Source of the DNA: Solirubrobacter sp963798325
GTDB lineage: Bacteria; Actinomycetota; Thermoleophilia; Solirubrobacterales; Solirubrobacteraceae
NCBI GenBank assembly: GCA_963798325.1
Contig: CAWCSS010000001.1
Location: forward strand, 1,178,001-1,242,000
Length of the DNA: 64,000 nucleotides
Direction of reading: 5' to 3'
The position numbers and the translations under genes were made by a program. How positions within the stretch are numbered: position 1 is the stretch's first letter; the number at the start of each line of letters is the position of its first letter. This document shows positions 43,496-51,549 of the stretch, one piece after another. The notes beneath the pieces were generated by a model. It was not told the origin of the DNA. It ran no database searches and worked only from the letters and a program-made list of their open reading frames with translations.

Positions 43496-44488
43496 TCACG
43501 CGTTGCTGAGCTCGCGCTCGGTGGCCTGAAGCACGCCCGCGCGGTTCTTGTGGTCGCGCTCGTAGGTGCGGACCTGCTTGGCGCGATCGTCGTCGCCCTC
43601 GGAGAGCACGGCCTGGACCTCGGCAACGGTCAGCTCGTCGTAGCCGGCCCACGGCTCGTCGCCGCGCAGGGTGGCGATCCGACCGAGCACCGTGCTGCGG
43701 TTCTGGTGGCGGCGCTCGTAGGAGTCGACCTTGGCCAGGTCGATCTGCGAGAGGTCGCTCAGACGGCCGCTGATCTCCTCGGCGGTGAGCGAGTCATAGC
43801 GCGCGATCGCCAGGTCCGACTCGGACGCCGCGGCGCCCTTGACCTGGCCCTCGGCCTGCGCCACGCCCGGGACCTTGCGTGCCTGACGCGCGGTCCGCTT
43901 CGTCGCCGCGGACGCCTTGCGCGCCGTCTCCTTCGTCGCTTCGGCGGCGCCCGTCTTCGTGACGTCGTAGGCGGGGGCGCGCCCGACGACGGCATCGGTC
44001 AGCTTGGGGATCTCACGCAGAACGCGCGCGAGCATCCGCTCCTCGTCGGCGAGGATCGACGCGGCCAGCTTCGCGGTCTCGTCGTCGCCCGCGGCCTTGG
44101 CGAGCCGCTCGAGCGCCGTGTAGGTCGCGATCTCCAGCGCCTCGGTGGCGCAGGCGTCCTTCGCGTTCTTGAGCACCTTCTCCTCGCCGCCGGAGCCGCG
44201 CAGGAGGTCGAACGGCGTCTTGCCGAACGCCAGCGCCTGACCGACGACCGTCTCGACGACGCCCACGACCGAGGTCAGCGGATTCGAGCCGCCGGCGTTG
44301 AGCGCGCTGAGGCGCCGCTCGACGCGCTCCGCGTGCCTGCGGGTCTCGCCCAGGTGCGTCTCCAGCGCATCGCGGTAGGACCCGCGCGGGGTCATCGCGA
44401 TCTGCGACTGCAATACGCGGACGAGCGCGTGCTCGGTGGCATGCGCTTCATTGAGGTATTGAACGATCTTCTGGTCGGTCCGGTTCAT
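43496..44488 (-). CDS. DUF892 (YciE/YciF-like ferritin-like) stress protein with two C-terminal repeats
   Basis: A 330-residue protein. Residues 1-160 are a DUF892 ferritin-like helix bundle (YLNEAHATEHALVRVLQSQI and DACATEALEIATYTALERLA with conserved Glu/His). A basic Ala/Lys linker follows (KETARKASAATKRTARQARK). Then two copies of a 45-residue repeat occur: YDSLTAEEISGRLSDLSQID... and YDELTVAEVQAVLSEGDDD..., each with SYERRHQNRSTVLG or TYERDHKNRAGVLQ. DUF892 proteins are induced by osmotic and oxidative stress in many bacteria. Ribosome binding site GGAGA is just upstream. Confidence 0.84.
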   Translation of the reverse strand: MNRTDQKIVQYLNEAHATEHALVRVLQSQIAMTPRGSYRDALETHLGETRRHAERVERRLSALNAGGSNPLTSVVGVVETVVGQALAFGKTPFDLLRGSGGEEKVLKNAKDACATEALEIATYTALERLAKAAGDDETAKLAASILADEERMLARVLREIPKLTDAVVGRAPAYDVTKTGAAEATKETARKASAATKRTARQARKVPGVAQAEGQVKGAAASESDLAIARYDSLTAEEISGRLSDLSQIDLAKVDSYERRHQNRSTVLGRIATLRGDEPWAGYDELTVAEVQAVLSEGDDDRAKQVRTYERDHKNRAGVLQATERELSNA

Positions 44489-44508
44489 GGAAAGTCTCCT
44501 TCAGGGGT

Positions 44509-44525
44509 TGGTTAAGGACTAACCA
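44509..44525. promoter_or_regulatory. Inverted repeat in the DUF892 leader
   Basis: TGGTTA-N5-TAACCA lies about 20 bases upstream of the DUF892 start, between divergently ordered control regions. It could be an operator half-site pair or a weak terminator for the upstream VOC gene. Confidence 0.4.
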
Positions 44526-44538
44526 GCCCGCCCGCCGG

Positions 44539-45189
44539 TCAACCGTCTGTGTGTCGCCCCACACAGACATGCTCGGACGCGCGCGCGAGGGGCGCGTCCC
44601 ACTCGAACCCGTCCGGATCGGTGAACGGCCCGCCGCCGATGACGAGCCGGTGCGAGCCGCTGCCCGCCTCGTCGACGCCCGCGTCCTTGGCCAGGGCCTT
44701 GCGCCCGTAGAGCCCGAGCGTCACCGCGCCTCCGGCCGGCTCGAACTCGACGTACTTGCGGCCGAAGCTGCGCGCCACCTCCAGGCCCTGCCCCACGTAG
44801 AACGTCCTGCTCGCGGCCACGTCCGAGGCCCCGAGCAGCAGCACGAGCTTCTCGATCTCACGCGTGGCCGGGCCGGAGTCCTTCTTCTTGGAGGACGCGA
44901 CCTTCCAGATCGTCCCGTCGGGCGCCTGCACGACCCCGCCGAAGCCCCACAGCGATTTCGCCGCCGGCTTGATCTGCGTGGCGCCGGCCTCGAGCGCGGC
45001 GTCGACCAGGGCGCGAACGTTGGCCGGTTGCGCGACCGTCAGCGAAAGCGTGAAGCCGCGGAAGCCGCTCGTCGGCGTTTCCGCGGCTCGCAACCGCAGC
45101 TCGGGGCCGAGGCCGAAGGTCGTCGAGTAGAACGCCTGGGCGGCCGTCGGGTCGCCGACTTCGAGGGTGATGGAGTCGATGCAAGCCAT
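44539..45189 (-). CDS. Two-domain VOC (glyoxalase-like) protein
   Basis: A 216-residue protein with two VOC modules: ITLEVGDPTAAQAFYSTTFG at the start and LVLLLGASDVAASRTFYVGQG from about residue 115. The last strand carries DPDGFEWDAPLA. Two modules in one chain can form a single pseudo-symmetric active site. The function is not defined by sequence. It is on the same strand as DUF4231 and DUF1801 neighbours, about 50 bases away, so a loose operon is possible. Confidence 0.82.
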   Translation of the reverse strand: MACIDSITLEVGDPTAAQAFYSTTFGLGPELRLRAAETPTSGFRGFTLSLTVAQPANVRALVDAALEAGATQIKPAAKSLWGFGGVVQAPDGTIWKVASSKKKDSGPATREIEKLVLLLGASDVAASRTFYVGQGLEVARSFGRKYVEFEPAGGAVTLGLYGRKALAKDAGVDEAGSGSHRLVIGGGPFTDPDGFEWDAPLARASEHVCVGRHTDG

Positions 45190-45237
45190 GCCGGCGACTC
45201 TAGGTCGGCTCGCCCGGCATGGCTTCTCGATTCCTGC

Positions 45238-45714
45238 TCAGCCGACGGGGTGCGTCAGCTCGGCGCCCTGCGTGACGGACCCGCCGTTCGCGCTGGTGCC
45301 GGGTTGCGTGCCGCTGGGCGGCGTCTGCGTCGATACCCAGACCGACCGCTCACTCGACAGCAGCGCCTCGACCCGTTCGGCGAACAGGCGCTTCGGGTGC
45401 TGTGTGTGCGAGTACGGGCCGGCGAGCGCTTCGAAGAGGTGCTGCTCGCCGTGCAGGGCTTCGGCCGTGTTGCGGTAGTTGATCCAGTTCTGCTGCCAGC
45501 CGAACAGGGCCTGGACGCCCTCGAGGATCAGGATCAGCGCACCGATCGAGGCCATCACGACCACTCCGGCGTCGGCCGCGGCGGCCACCGGGACGGCGGC
45601 GGCGGCGAGCAGCTGGCAGATCTTGATGACTCGGTAGCTCGCCTGGCTTCGCTTGGCGGTCCGGTCGTAGTACTTCAGTTGGTCTTTGACCCGGGCCAGA
45701 GTGGCATCGGACAT
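45238..45714 (-). CDS. DUF4231 membrane protein (SLATT-like)
   Basis: A 158-residue protein. Residues 1-30 (DQLKYYDRTAKRSQASYRV) are a cytosolic helix; about 31-48 and 52-70 are membrane helices; then a conserved FGWQQNWINYRNTAEALHGEQHLFEA motif follows. This is the DUF4231 pattern, a member of the SLATT group that has been proposed to form membrane pores in second-messenger or conflict systems. No nucleotide-sensing partner is adjacent. The tail is Ser/Thr/Gly-rich and variable. Confidence 0.8.
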   Translation of the reverse strand: MSDATLARVKDQLKYYDRTAKRSQASYRVIKICQLLAAAAVPVAAAADAGVVVMASIGALILILEGVQALFGWQQNWINYRNTAEALHGEQHLFEALAGPYSHTQHPKRLFAERVEALLSSERSVWVSTQTPPSGTQPGTSANGGSVTQGAELTHPVG

Positions 45715-45797
45715 CGTGGGCCGACGCTACATCAACGTCGAGTGGTGCGCCACCCCAACGGGTCGCCCGGCAGACCCGGGCGCCTGCGGTTGCGCGG

Positions 45798-46142
45798 CTA
45801 GTCGTCGATCTCCGCGCGGCGGACGCGGACGAGCTCCAGCAGCACGTCCTCGGGGATCGGCTGCGCGGCCGTGAAGCGGATCGTGCCCTTCGAGAGGCTG
45901 AAGCCGTCGAGCCGGCCGGAGACGGCATCGACGGCCGCGGGGCTGAACGGATAGACGCTCAGGTGTCCCTTCGCCGCCCGCACGCCGAGCAGCGGGCGGC
46001 CACGGTAGAGCAGCGCCGGCATGCCGTAGCTCACGCCCTCCTCGGCGTCGGGCACCGCACCGGTGACGGAGGCACGCACGCGCGCGAGCGCCTCGGATTG
46101 GTCCGCGGGAAGGTCTTCGAGGTAGCGGTCGAACTCAGTCAT
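45798..46142 (-). CDS. DUF1801 (YdhG-like) protein
   Basis: A 114-residue protein with DUF1801 features: YLEDLPADQSEALARVRASV, EGVSYGMPALLYRGRPLLG, HLSVYPFSP and FSLSKGTIRFTAAQPIPEDVL. These proteins belong to the YdhG/YjbR-like fold with unclear ligand. It may be a stress-responsive small protein. Start ATG 46142. Confidence 0.85.
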   Translation of the reverse strand: MTEFDRYLEDLPADQSEALARVRASVTGAVPDAEEGVSYGMPALLYRGRPLLGVRAAKGHLSVYPFSPAAVDAVSGRLDGFSLSKGTIRFTAAQPIPEDVLLELVRVRRAEIDD

Positions 46143-46290
46143 GGATCAAGCAGAGACGAATCATTCGCGCGAAACTCATCGCTGAACCTCTGGCGGCGGC
46201 GCGCGCACTCACGTGGCGGTTAGGGGACGCGCTCATGTGCGCGGGACGACGATCACAACCTGAACCGCCCCCCGGCCGGTCACTTCGGGT

Positions 46291-46322
46291 AACGAAATGC
46301 CCGGAATACGAGGTGTTTCGTT
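46291..46322. promoter_or_regulatory. Inverted repeat upstream of PPK2
   Basis: AACGAAA-N18-TTTCGTT, perfect seven-base arms, lies about 120 bases before the PPK2 start in the 298-base gap between DUF1801 and PPK2. The rest of the gap has no CDS signal. Confidence 0.4.
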
Positions 46323-46440
46323 CCCCGATGGTCGCGCGGAGCCCCGCCGCGGCGACCTCGATCCCGAATACCTCGCGATCGTCGATCCGTCACCGAGCCG
46401 CTTCGGGTAGAACCCCGTACCCGGGAGACGAGGAGGCACC

Positions 46441-47262
46441 GTGGCGAACAAGGACCCCAAGCGCGTGAAGCGAGCCGTCTACGAGGCTCGCCTGGCCGAG
46501 CTGCAGCTCGAGCTGGTGCGCCTGCAGTACTGGGTCAAGCAGCAGGGGCTGAAGGTGGTGCTGATCTTCGAGGGCCGCGACGCGGCGGGCAAGGGCGGGA
46601 CGATCAAGCGGATCACCGAGCCGTTGAATCCGCGCGGCGCGTCGGTCGTCGCGCTGCCGGCGCCGTCGGATCGCGAGCGCTCCGAGTGGTACTTCCAGCG
46701 CTACGTCGCCCACCTGCCGGCGGCGGGCGAGATCGTCATCCTCGATCGCTCCTGGTACAACCGCGGCGGCGTCGAGCGGGTGCTCGGGTTCTGCACGGCC
46801 GAGGAGCACGCGGAGTGGCTGCGCTCGTGCCCGGAGTTCGAGCGGATGCTCGTGCGCTCGGGCATCGTGCTGTTGAAGTACTGGTTCTCGGTCAGCGACG
46901 CCGAGCAGGAACGCCGCTTCCAGGAACGCGCGCAGGACCCGCTCAAGCGCTGGAAGCTCAGCCCGATGGACCTCAAGTCGCGCGAGCGGTGGGTGGAGTT
47001 CTCCAAGGCCAAGGACGAGATGTTCGCCGTGACCGACATCCCCGAGGCGCCGTGGCTGACGATCGAGTCAGACGACAAGCGCGCCGCGCGGCTGAACTGC
47101 ATCACCCACGTGCTGACCCAGATCCCCTACGAGGACGCCTTGCCCGGGCCGATGGAGCTCCCTCCCCGGCCTAAGCAGGACGACTATCAGCGCCCGCCGA
47201 AGGAGGACCACCGCGTGATCGGCGCGCACTTCTGGGAGCAGCACACGCCCACCACGGAATAG
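46441..47262 (+). CDS. ppk2: Polyphosphate kinase 2 (PPK2 family)
   Basis: A 273-residue enzyme from GTG 46441. The Walker A is GRDAAGKGG (45-53) and the Walker B/lid region is LDRSWYNRGGVERVLGF (101 on), with WKLSPMDLKSRERWVEFSKAKDEMF typical of class I/II PPK2. These kinases use polyphosphate to phosphorylate ADP or GDP, or the reverse, in the cytoplasm. The length fits single-domain PPK2. It stands alone, with no ppx or ppk1 nearby. A GAGGAGGCACC leader supplies the ribosome binding site. Confidence 0.93.
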   Translation: MANKDPKRVKRAVYEARLAELQLELVRLQYWVKQQGLKVVLIFEGRDAAGKGGTIKRITEPLNPRGASVVALPAPSDRERSEWYFQRYVAHLPAAGEIVILDRSWYNRGGVERVLGFCTAEEHAEWLRSCPEFERMLVRSGIVLLKYWFSVSDAEQERRFQERAQDPLKRWKLSPMDLKSRERWVEFSKAKDEMFAVTDIPEAPWLTIESDDKRAARLNCITHVLTQIPYEDALPGPMELPPRPKQDDYQRPPKEDHRVIGAHFWEQHTPTTE

Positions 47263-47364
47263 GCGTCGCACCATCCGTCCACGCGTCGAACGCATCCGTC
47301 ACGCCCCTCGGCTGCGATCAAGCGTCCGCACGGCACGGCAAGCATCAGGGCGAGGACGCCGGCG

Positions 47365-47736
47365 CTAGTACGTGATGAACTCGAGCAGCGTGCCGTCGGG
47401 GTCGCGTAGGTAGACGCTGGTGCCCGCGCCTCGCGCGCCATGCCGAGTAACGGGGCCGGAAATGATCTCGACGCCGTGGCGCTCGAGGTGCGCGATGGCC
47501 TCGTCGACCGTCCCGTCCCACACGAAGCAAAGATCGCTGTTGCCGGGTCGGACACGGTCCTTCGCCACCTCGACGACCTGCACGCCGGGCCCGTGGACGT
47601 TGAGTTGCTGATCGCCGAAGCGGTACGCGGTGCGCCCGCCGTCCTGGATGACCTCTGCACCCACGACGTCACGGTAGAACGCGTTGCTCGCCTCCCAGTC
47701 GGAGACCGCGATCACGCAATGGTCAAGCCGGATCAC
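47365..47736 (-). CDS. VOC family protein
   Basis: A 123-residue single VOC module: LDHCVIAVSDWEASNAFYRDVVGAE opens and GTSVYLRDPDGTLLEFITY closes. Candidate metal ligands are His6, Glu34-like position and Glu119; this pattern resembles the fosfomycin-resistance/glyoxalase group, but no thiol-transferase context is present. It is a few bases from the SIMPL gene on the same strand. Confidence 0.82.
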   Translation of the reverse strand: MIRLDHCVIAVSDWEASNAFYRDVVGAEVIQDGGRTAYRFGDQQLNVHGPGVQVVEVAKDRVRPGNSDLCFVWDGTVDEAIAHLERHGVEIISGPVTRHGARGAGTSVYLRDPDGTLLEFITY

Positions 47737-47762
47737 GCGCGAATGAGGTCGGGATCGACGCC

Positions 47763-48494
47763 TCAGACGGGCGCGGCCGTGTAGACGACACGGACGCGTT
47801 CGTTGAACTGCTGCGTGCCGGGCGAGACGCTCGTCGGGGTCGAGACGGCCTTGCTGGAGGCGGAGTCGCCGCTGCCCCCGGACGTCGGCGAGCTGTATCC
47901 GTCGTCGCTGCTGTCGGGCGCGAGCACGACCGAGCGCACGCCGGTGATCCGCAGGCCGGTGGCGGCGGCCGCGTCATCGGCGCGGCGGCGGGCGTCGGCC
48001 AGCGCGGCGCGGGTGGCGAGCAGGCGGCCCGCGGACGGGTCGGCGAAGCCGAAGTCGGGACCCTCAACCTGGTCGGCGCCGGCGTCGGTGGTCGCGTCCA
48101 GCAGCGGGCCGAGCTTGTTGAGGTCGCGGACGCGGATCTCCAGGTACTGGCGCGCGTTGTAGCGGGTGTACGCGGGCTTGTGCTTGGGCTTGACGCGCGT
48201 GCGCGAGACCGTAAGGCCCACCGTGCGGATGTCGTCGGCGACCACACCCGCCCCGTTGGCCACCTTCACGATGGCGGCCACCACCCGGTTGGCGGCGCCG
48301 CGCGCCGCCGAGGACGAGCGCGCACTCTCGCGCACCGCGACCGTGAAGTCGGCGATGTCCGGCTTGAGGGTCGCGGAGCCGATCCCGTCGGCGGCGACGG
48401 TCGGCGTGGTGTCCGTCTGCGTCTGGGCGGCGGCCACGGACGGTGCGGCGAGCAGCACCGTCGCACAGGCGGCGACGACGAGGAGGGGGCGCAT
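47763..48494 (-). CDS. SIMPL domain (DUF541) secreted protein
   Basis: A 243-residue protein with signal peptide 1-23 (LLVVAACATVLLAAPSVAAA) and a DUF541/SIMPL body: ATLKPDIADFTVAVRESA, RTRVKPKHKPAYTRYNARQYLEI and ATRAALADARRRADDAAAATGL. SIMPL proteins are periplasmic or exported and linked to oxidative-stress tolerance and binding of unknown partners. A low-complexity Ser/Gly tail precedes the closing strand. It is downstream of the LysR gene on the same strand. Confidence 0.87.
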   Translation of the reverse strand: MRPLLVVAACATVLLAAPSVAAAQTQTDTTPTVAADGIGSATLKPDIADFTVAVRESARSSSAARGAANRVVAAIVKVANGAGVVADDIRTVGLTVSRTRVKPKHKPAYTRYNARQYLEIRVRDLNKLGPLLDATTDAGADQVEGPDFGFADPSAGRLLATRAALADARRRADDAAAATGLRITGVRSVVLAPDSSDDGYSSPTSGGSGDSASSKAVSTPTSVSPGTQQFNERVRVVYTAAPV

Positions 48495-48514
48495 GGCCGT
48501 GTCGATACCCCGCT

Positions 48515-49429
48515 TTAGTGCTCAGCACTCATTCGGGGAACCCCGATCGCCGTCTCGGCGGCGATCGCGGCGAACGCCCGCGCCGCCGGGCTCGTCCAGC
48601 GATCGGTGGGCGTGACGATCGAGATGACGAAGCGCGGCGTGTGGCGGCGGATCGGCACGAAGGCGATCGCGGCGTCGGGCGCCGCCATCAGCGGCGGCAG
48701 CAGCGCGACGGCGAGCCCGTGGCTGACGAACTCGACGAGCGTGGACACGTCGTTGATCTCATAGGCGAGCGTGCGCTCGACGCCGGCCGCGGCGAACGCC
48801 CGGTCGGCCGCGACCCGCACCCCCCACTCCGGCGGCAGATCGGCGAACGGCTCGTCCACGAGCGCCTCCAGCTCGACGCCCGCGCGGGCCGCGAGCCGGT
48901 GGCCGGGATGGCAGGCGAGCAGCATCTGCACGTCGGCGAGCCGCTGGACGTCCAGGCCCGGGAGGCGCTGGTCGGGCAGGCCGATGAACGCGAGGTCGAG
49001 CTCGCCGGCGCGCACCGCCTGCGCCTGGCGCGCGCTCCCGCCCTGGTGGACCTCGACGGCAACGCCGGGGAAGCGCGCCTTGAAGGCCGAGATCGCCGCC
49101 GCGACGCTGACCCCGCCGGGGCGCAGGGCGCTCTGCATGATCCCGACCCGCACCGTCCCCCGCAGGCCGCCGCGAGCGTCCTCGACCGCGCGCGCAACGG
49201 CCTCGGCGGCGGCGAGCGCGGCGCGCGCCTCGGGCAGCATCACCCGCCCGAGGTCGGTCAACTCGACGCGGTGGGTGGTGCGGTCGAAGAGCTGCGCCTG
49301 CCACTCCGCCTCCAGCCGCCGGATCGTGGCCGAGACCGCGGACTGCACGACGTGCAGGCGCGTGGCCGCGCGCGAGAAGCTGCGCGTCTCGGCCACCGCG
49401 ACGAACGTTTCGAGCTGCCGCAGGTCCAT
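48515..49429 (-). CDS. LysR-family transcriptional regulator
   Basis: A 304-residue LTTR. The HTH is MDLRQLETFVAVAETRSFSRAA and QSAVSATIRRLEAEWQAQLFDR; the effector domain has GTVRVGIMQSA, LDLAFIGLPDQRLPG and EFVSHGLAVALLPP. The frame stays open far upstream (to 51544) only because of base composition; ATG 49429 gives the canonical start. It is divergent from the MFS exporter at 49511, and two perfect palindromes sit between them, a classic LysR arrangement in which the regulator activates the transporter when its ligand is present. Confidence 0.92.
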   Translation of the reverse strand: MDLRQLETFVAVAETRSFSRAATRLHVVQSAVSATIRRLEAEWQAQLFDRTTHRVELTDLGRVMLPEARAALAAAEAVARAVEDARGGLRGTVRVGIMQSALRPGGVSVAAAISAFKARFPGVAVEVHQGGSARQAQAVRAGELDLAFIGLPDQRLPGLDVQRLADVQMLLACHPGHRLAARAGVELEALVDEPFADLPPEWGVRVAADRAFAAAGVERTLAYEINDVSTLVEFVSHGLAVALLPPLMAAPDAAIAFVPIRRHTPRFVISIVTPTDRWTSPAARAFAAIAAETAIGVPRMSAEH

Positions 49430-49440
49430 GCCAGCGGTAA

Positions 49441-49483
49441 TCATCACAGGTGATGACCGACAACACCGATCTTCGTCGAAGAT
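49441..49483. promoter_or_regulatory. Two LysR-box palindromes between the LysR and MFS genes
   Basis: TCATCAC-AG-GTGATGA (49441-49456) and ATCTTCG-T-CGAAGAT (49469-49483) lie between the two start codons. One may be the regulatory binding site and the other the activation site; neither is the textbook T-N11-A. Confidence 0.6.
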
Positions 49484-49510
49484 GATTGCGTCGCGTACCA
49501 CTATGGAGGC

Positions 49511-50737
49511 ATGCTCTCCTCCCGTCATCGCTTCGGCTTCTGGGCGGTCGCCGCCGCCTATTTGGGCGTGATGGCCTTCTCCACGCTCCCCAGCCCGCTC
49601 TACGGCCTCTACCAGGTCCGCGACGGCTTCTCGACCTTCACCATCACGCTGATCTACGGCGCGTACGCGATCGGCGTCGTCGCCGCGCTCGTCCTCGGCG
49701 GGCACGTGTCCGACTGGTACGGCCGCCGTCGCGTCCTGCTCCCCGCGATCGCCACCTCGATCGTCAGCGCCGCGCTGTTCCTGCTCTGGAAGGACCTGCC
49801 CGGCCTGCTCGCCGGCCGGATCGTCAACGGCCTCTCGGTCGGCATCGTCGCCGCGACCGCGACGGCATGGCTGTCCGAGCTCCATGCGGTCGCGCAACCG
49901 GCCGCCGGGCCGCGCCGCTCCCAGCTCGTGGCCTCCGGCGTCAACCTGGGCGGGCTCGGCCTCGGCCCGCTGATCGCGGGTGCCCTGGCCACGTGGACCA
50001 GCGCCCCGCTGGTGCTCCCCTACGTGATCGTCGGGCTCGCCCTGGTCGTGGCGTTCGCCGTGATCCTGTTCGTCCCCGAGACGCGCGCACCGGCGGACCC
50101 GCGCCCGGCGTACCGCGTCCAGCGCATCGCCGTCCCGCGCGAGGGGCGCGCCGCCTTCTTCGCCGCGGCCGCGGGGGCGTTCGTCGCCTTCGGCGCGCTC
50201 GGCCTGTTCACCGGGCTCGCGGGCACCTTCCTGATCGGGACGCTGCACGAGCCGTCGCACCTGCTCGCAGGCGCCACCGTGTTCGCGATGTTCGCCTCCG
50301 GCGTGGTCGCGCAGGCCGCGACCGCAGGCTGGGAGCCCCGACCGGTGCTCGCCCTCGGCGGGGGGCTGATGCTCGCCGGGCTGACGGCCGTCGTGGCGGC
50401 GGCCTGGCTGCCCTCCCCCAGCCTCGCGCTGTTCATGTCCGGCGGCATGGCACTGGGCGCCGGCGCGGGCGCCGTGTTCAAGGGCGCGGTGGCGACCGTG
50501 ATCTCCGTCGCGCCGGCCAGCGGCCGGGCGGAAGCGCTCGCCGGCCTGTTCCTGGCCGGCTACCTCGGCCTCTCGGTGCCCGTCGTCGGCGCCGGCGTGG
50601 CGCTCGTGCACGTCAGCCCGCGCGTCACCCTGCTGGGCTTCGCCATCCTGATCGCGGCGGGCGTGCTCGCCGCCGCCCCGCGCCTGCTCGGCCGCTCCGC
50701 CCACGGTGGCGGCGTGCCCGCGCTGGCCGCCCACTGA
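49511..50737 (+). CDS. MFS transporter
   Basis: A 408-residue, 12-helix major facilitator. The helix 2-3 loop is GGHVSDWYGRRRVLLPA and the central loop carries PETRAPADPRPAYRVQ, matching the drug:H+ antiporter or sugar-efflux type. Substrate is unknown. The divergent LysR regulator and intervening palindromes indicate ligand-controlled expression. Its ATG follows ACTATGGAGGC, providing a GGAGG. Confidence 0.88.
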   Translation: MLSSRHRFGFWAVAAAYLGVMAFSTLPSPLYGLYQVRDGFSTFTITLIYGAYAIGVVAALVLGGHVSDWYGRRRVLLPAIATSIVSAALFLLWKDLPGLLAGRIVNGLSVGIVAATATAWLSELHAVAQPAAGPRRSQLVASGVNLGGLGLGPLIAGALATWTSAPLVLPYVIVGLALVVAFAVILFVPETRAPADPRPAYRVQRIAVPREGRAAFFAAAAGAFVAFGALGLFTGLAGTFLIGTLHEPSHLLAGATVFAMFASGVVAQAATAGWEPRPVLALGGGLMLAGLTAVVAAAWLPSPSLALFMSGGMALGAGAGAVFKGAVATVISVAPASGRAEALAGLFLAGYLGLSVPVVGAGVALVHVSPRVTLLGFAILIAAGVLAAAPRLLGRSAHGGGVPALAAH

Positions 50738-50839
50738 TCGGATTGCTGCCGGACGGGGTCGCGCGCCGTCGGTTGCCTCGATAGGGTCCCGCGGCGGAAG
50801 GAACGGATTCCGGCACGTCAACGCGGTCAGGGAAGGACT

Positions 50840-51532
50840 ATGAGCAGAGATCCGAACATCCTCCGGTACGAGGACGGCCCGGTTGCCGACACCGGCCTGC
50901 GCGGGGACCCTGCGCTCACGGCCGCCATCGAGGCGCACATCGCTGAGCACTACGGGCCGCAATCGGCGGTGTGGCGCCATCCGATGCCCGAACAGGAAGG
51001 CTCGCCCATCCACCTCCGGATCGTGCGGCCGACCGCGGAGCGGCCCGCGCTCGCGGTGATCACGGTGGGCATGAGCGAGCGTCCGATGCGGGCCGGAGAC
51101 CGGGAGCTCTCGTCCGAGCTGGTCATCGTGCTCCCGCCCACATGGTCGTTCGACGAGCCGAGCGACACGTGGCCGCTCTTGGCGCTCGATCAGCTCGCCC
51201 ACTTCCCGCACGAGTACGGCACGCTGCTCGGCCCGGGCCACACGATCCAGAACCCGTTCCCCTGGAGCCGGTCCGGTCTCATCGGCGCGCTCTTCGCCGA
51301 GCAGTGCCTCGCGCCCTCCGAAGCCGCCGAGTTGCTGGTGCACGAAGGGCGGGACATCCATTTCCACGCCGTGTACTTCCTCTATGAGGACGAGATGCAG
51401 CTCAAGCTCGAGCAGGGCGCGGAGCATCTGTGGGACCTGTTGGCCGAGGCCAACGTCACCGAAGCGGTGGACCCGGACCGGCCGAGCGTGGCCCCACGGC
51501 GCCGTCGCCGCGGGCTCTTCCGGCGCTCCTGA
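50840..51532 (+). CDS. Suppressor of fused (SUFU) domain protein
   Basis: A 230-residue soluble protein. The SUFU-like domain covers about residues 15-195: HIAEHYGPQSAVWRHPMPE, LAVITVGMSERPM, ELVIVLPPTWSF and LARLPHEY-equivalent LAHFPHEYGTLLGPGHTIQN. Bacterial SUFU-domain proteins occur widely and are often immunity proteins of polymorphic toxins or of unknown role. No toxin gene is adjacent. A short basic tail (RRRRRGLFRRS) closes it. It precedes the zinc-ribbon SDR by 17 bases and may be in an operon with it. Confidence 0.83.
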   Translation: MSRDPNILRYEDGPVADTGLRGDPALTAAIEAHIAEHYGPQSAVWRHPMPEQEGSPIHLRIVRPTAERPALAVITVGMSERPMRAGDRELSSELVIVLPPTWSFDEPSDTWPLLALDQLAHFPHEYGTLLGPGHTIQNPFPWSRSGLIGALFAEQCLAPSEAAELLVHEGRDIHFHAVYFLYEDEMQLKLEQGAEHLWDLLAEANVTEAVDPDRPSVAPRRRRRGLFRRS

Positions 51533-51549
51533 GTACCGTTTCACCTCTT

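Noticed and set aside
42416..43626. Alternative minus-strand ORFs over the VTT gene
   Set aside because: Arg-rich shadow frames of the VTT membrane protein and its neighbour.
49430..51544. N-terminal extension of the LysR gene to a 1009-codon ORF
   Set aside because: The extension is antisense to the MFS and SUFU genes; the canonical LysR start is 49429.
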